From: an uncultured Anaerococcus sp. | GTDB lineage: Bacteria > Bacillota_A > Clostridia > Tissierellales > Peptoniphilaceae | NCBI GenBank assembly: GCA_945916625.1 | Contig: CAMEGY010000075.1 | Location: 1 to 5,599, forward strand | Length of the DNA: 5,599 bases | Direction of reading: 5' to 3' | Shown: positions 5,551-5,599 of the stretch, one piece after another | Position numbering within the stretch: the stretch's first letter is position 1 | Layout of the letters: every line of letters starts with the position of its first letter | The notes under the pieces: generated by a model | Seen by the model: only the letters and a program-made list of their open reading frames with translations | Told to the model about the DNA's origin: nothing | Databases searched by the model: none | Position numbers and translations under genes: made by a program

Positions 5551-5599
5551 CGTTAGTTTCTATATCCTCTATTTTGTAGGTCTTATTTGTCTTGGCGAT
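5528..5599 (-). CDS. C-terminal end of an unidentified upstream gene (5' part beyond window)
   Basis: The last 23 codons and TGA stop of a gene entering from the right edge. It reads IAKTNKTYKIEDIETNDETY and ends with EKQ. The other two minus-strand frames are closed here, and the segment is lysine/glutamate-rich and protein-like. It overlaps the start of the peptidase-like gene by 23 bases in another frame, which suggests co-transcription and translational coupling. The fragment is too short to assign a family. Confidence 0.55.
   Translation of the reverse strand: MAKTNKTYKIEDIETNDETYEKQ

Overview
This is an AT-rich stretch of a low-GC Gram-positive (Firmicutes-type) chromosome. Strong AAGGAGG-type ribosome binding sites, A/T-ending codons and the style of the proteins suggest an anaerobic coccus of the Peptoniphilaceae, perhaps Anaerococcus. 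That genus guess is an impression from protein style and has not been tested by any search. Every gene I can support lies on the minus strand, so the window reads from right to left. I see no tRNA, rRNA, insertion sequence or CRISPR array.

Layout in transcription order. (1) The last 23 codons of an unidentified gene (5528-5599) overlap the start of a 201-aa protein that looks like a C39/papain-like cysteine peptidase (4945-5550). A hairpin-plus-T-run terminator follows directly. (2) An intergenic region of about 380 bases (4564-4944) holds a possible glgP promoter, TATAAT at 4696-4701, flanked by a 10-bp inverted repeat, with small hairpins in the predicted leader. (3) Glycogen/maltodextrin phosphorylase (glgP, 2188-4563) is followed after 8 bases by a GufA-type ZIP metal transporter (1385-2179), whose ribosome binding site overlaps the glgP stop codon. 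The pair ends at a terminator with a TTCG tetraloop (1345-1371). (4) A new promoter with an extended -10 (TGCTATAAT) drives an alpha/beta hydrolase gene (308-1144, with its original start at 1257) and a GNAT acetyltransferase gene (1-267, cut by the window edge).

The most notable observation concerns the hydrolase. A strong ribosome binding site and ATG at 1257 are out of frame with the body of the gene by one base, inside a run of five A's. Restoring one A adds a 38-residue N-terminus with a clear membrane segment. Independently, the nucleophile-elbow serine is replaced by phenylalanine (GEFHGG, residues 127-132). Together these suggest a gene losing function, or a non-catalytic membrane-anchored homologue if the frameshift is a sequencing error.

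Functionally, glgP releases glucose-1-phosphate from stored or imported glucans, and the ZIP protein imports divalent metal. Their tight coupling is clear in the sequence, but a shared purpose is not. The other genes show no obvious pathway link to them. I did not find a convincing new multi-gene system here. The unusual items are the hydrolase lesions, the glgP-ZIP pairing, the dyad around the glgP promoter and the uncharacterised peptidase-like protein.
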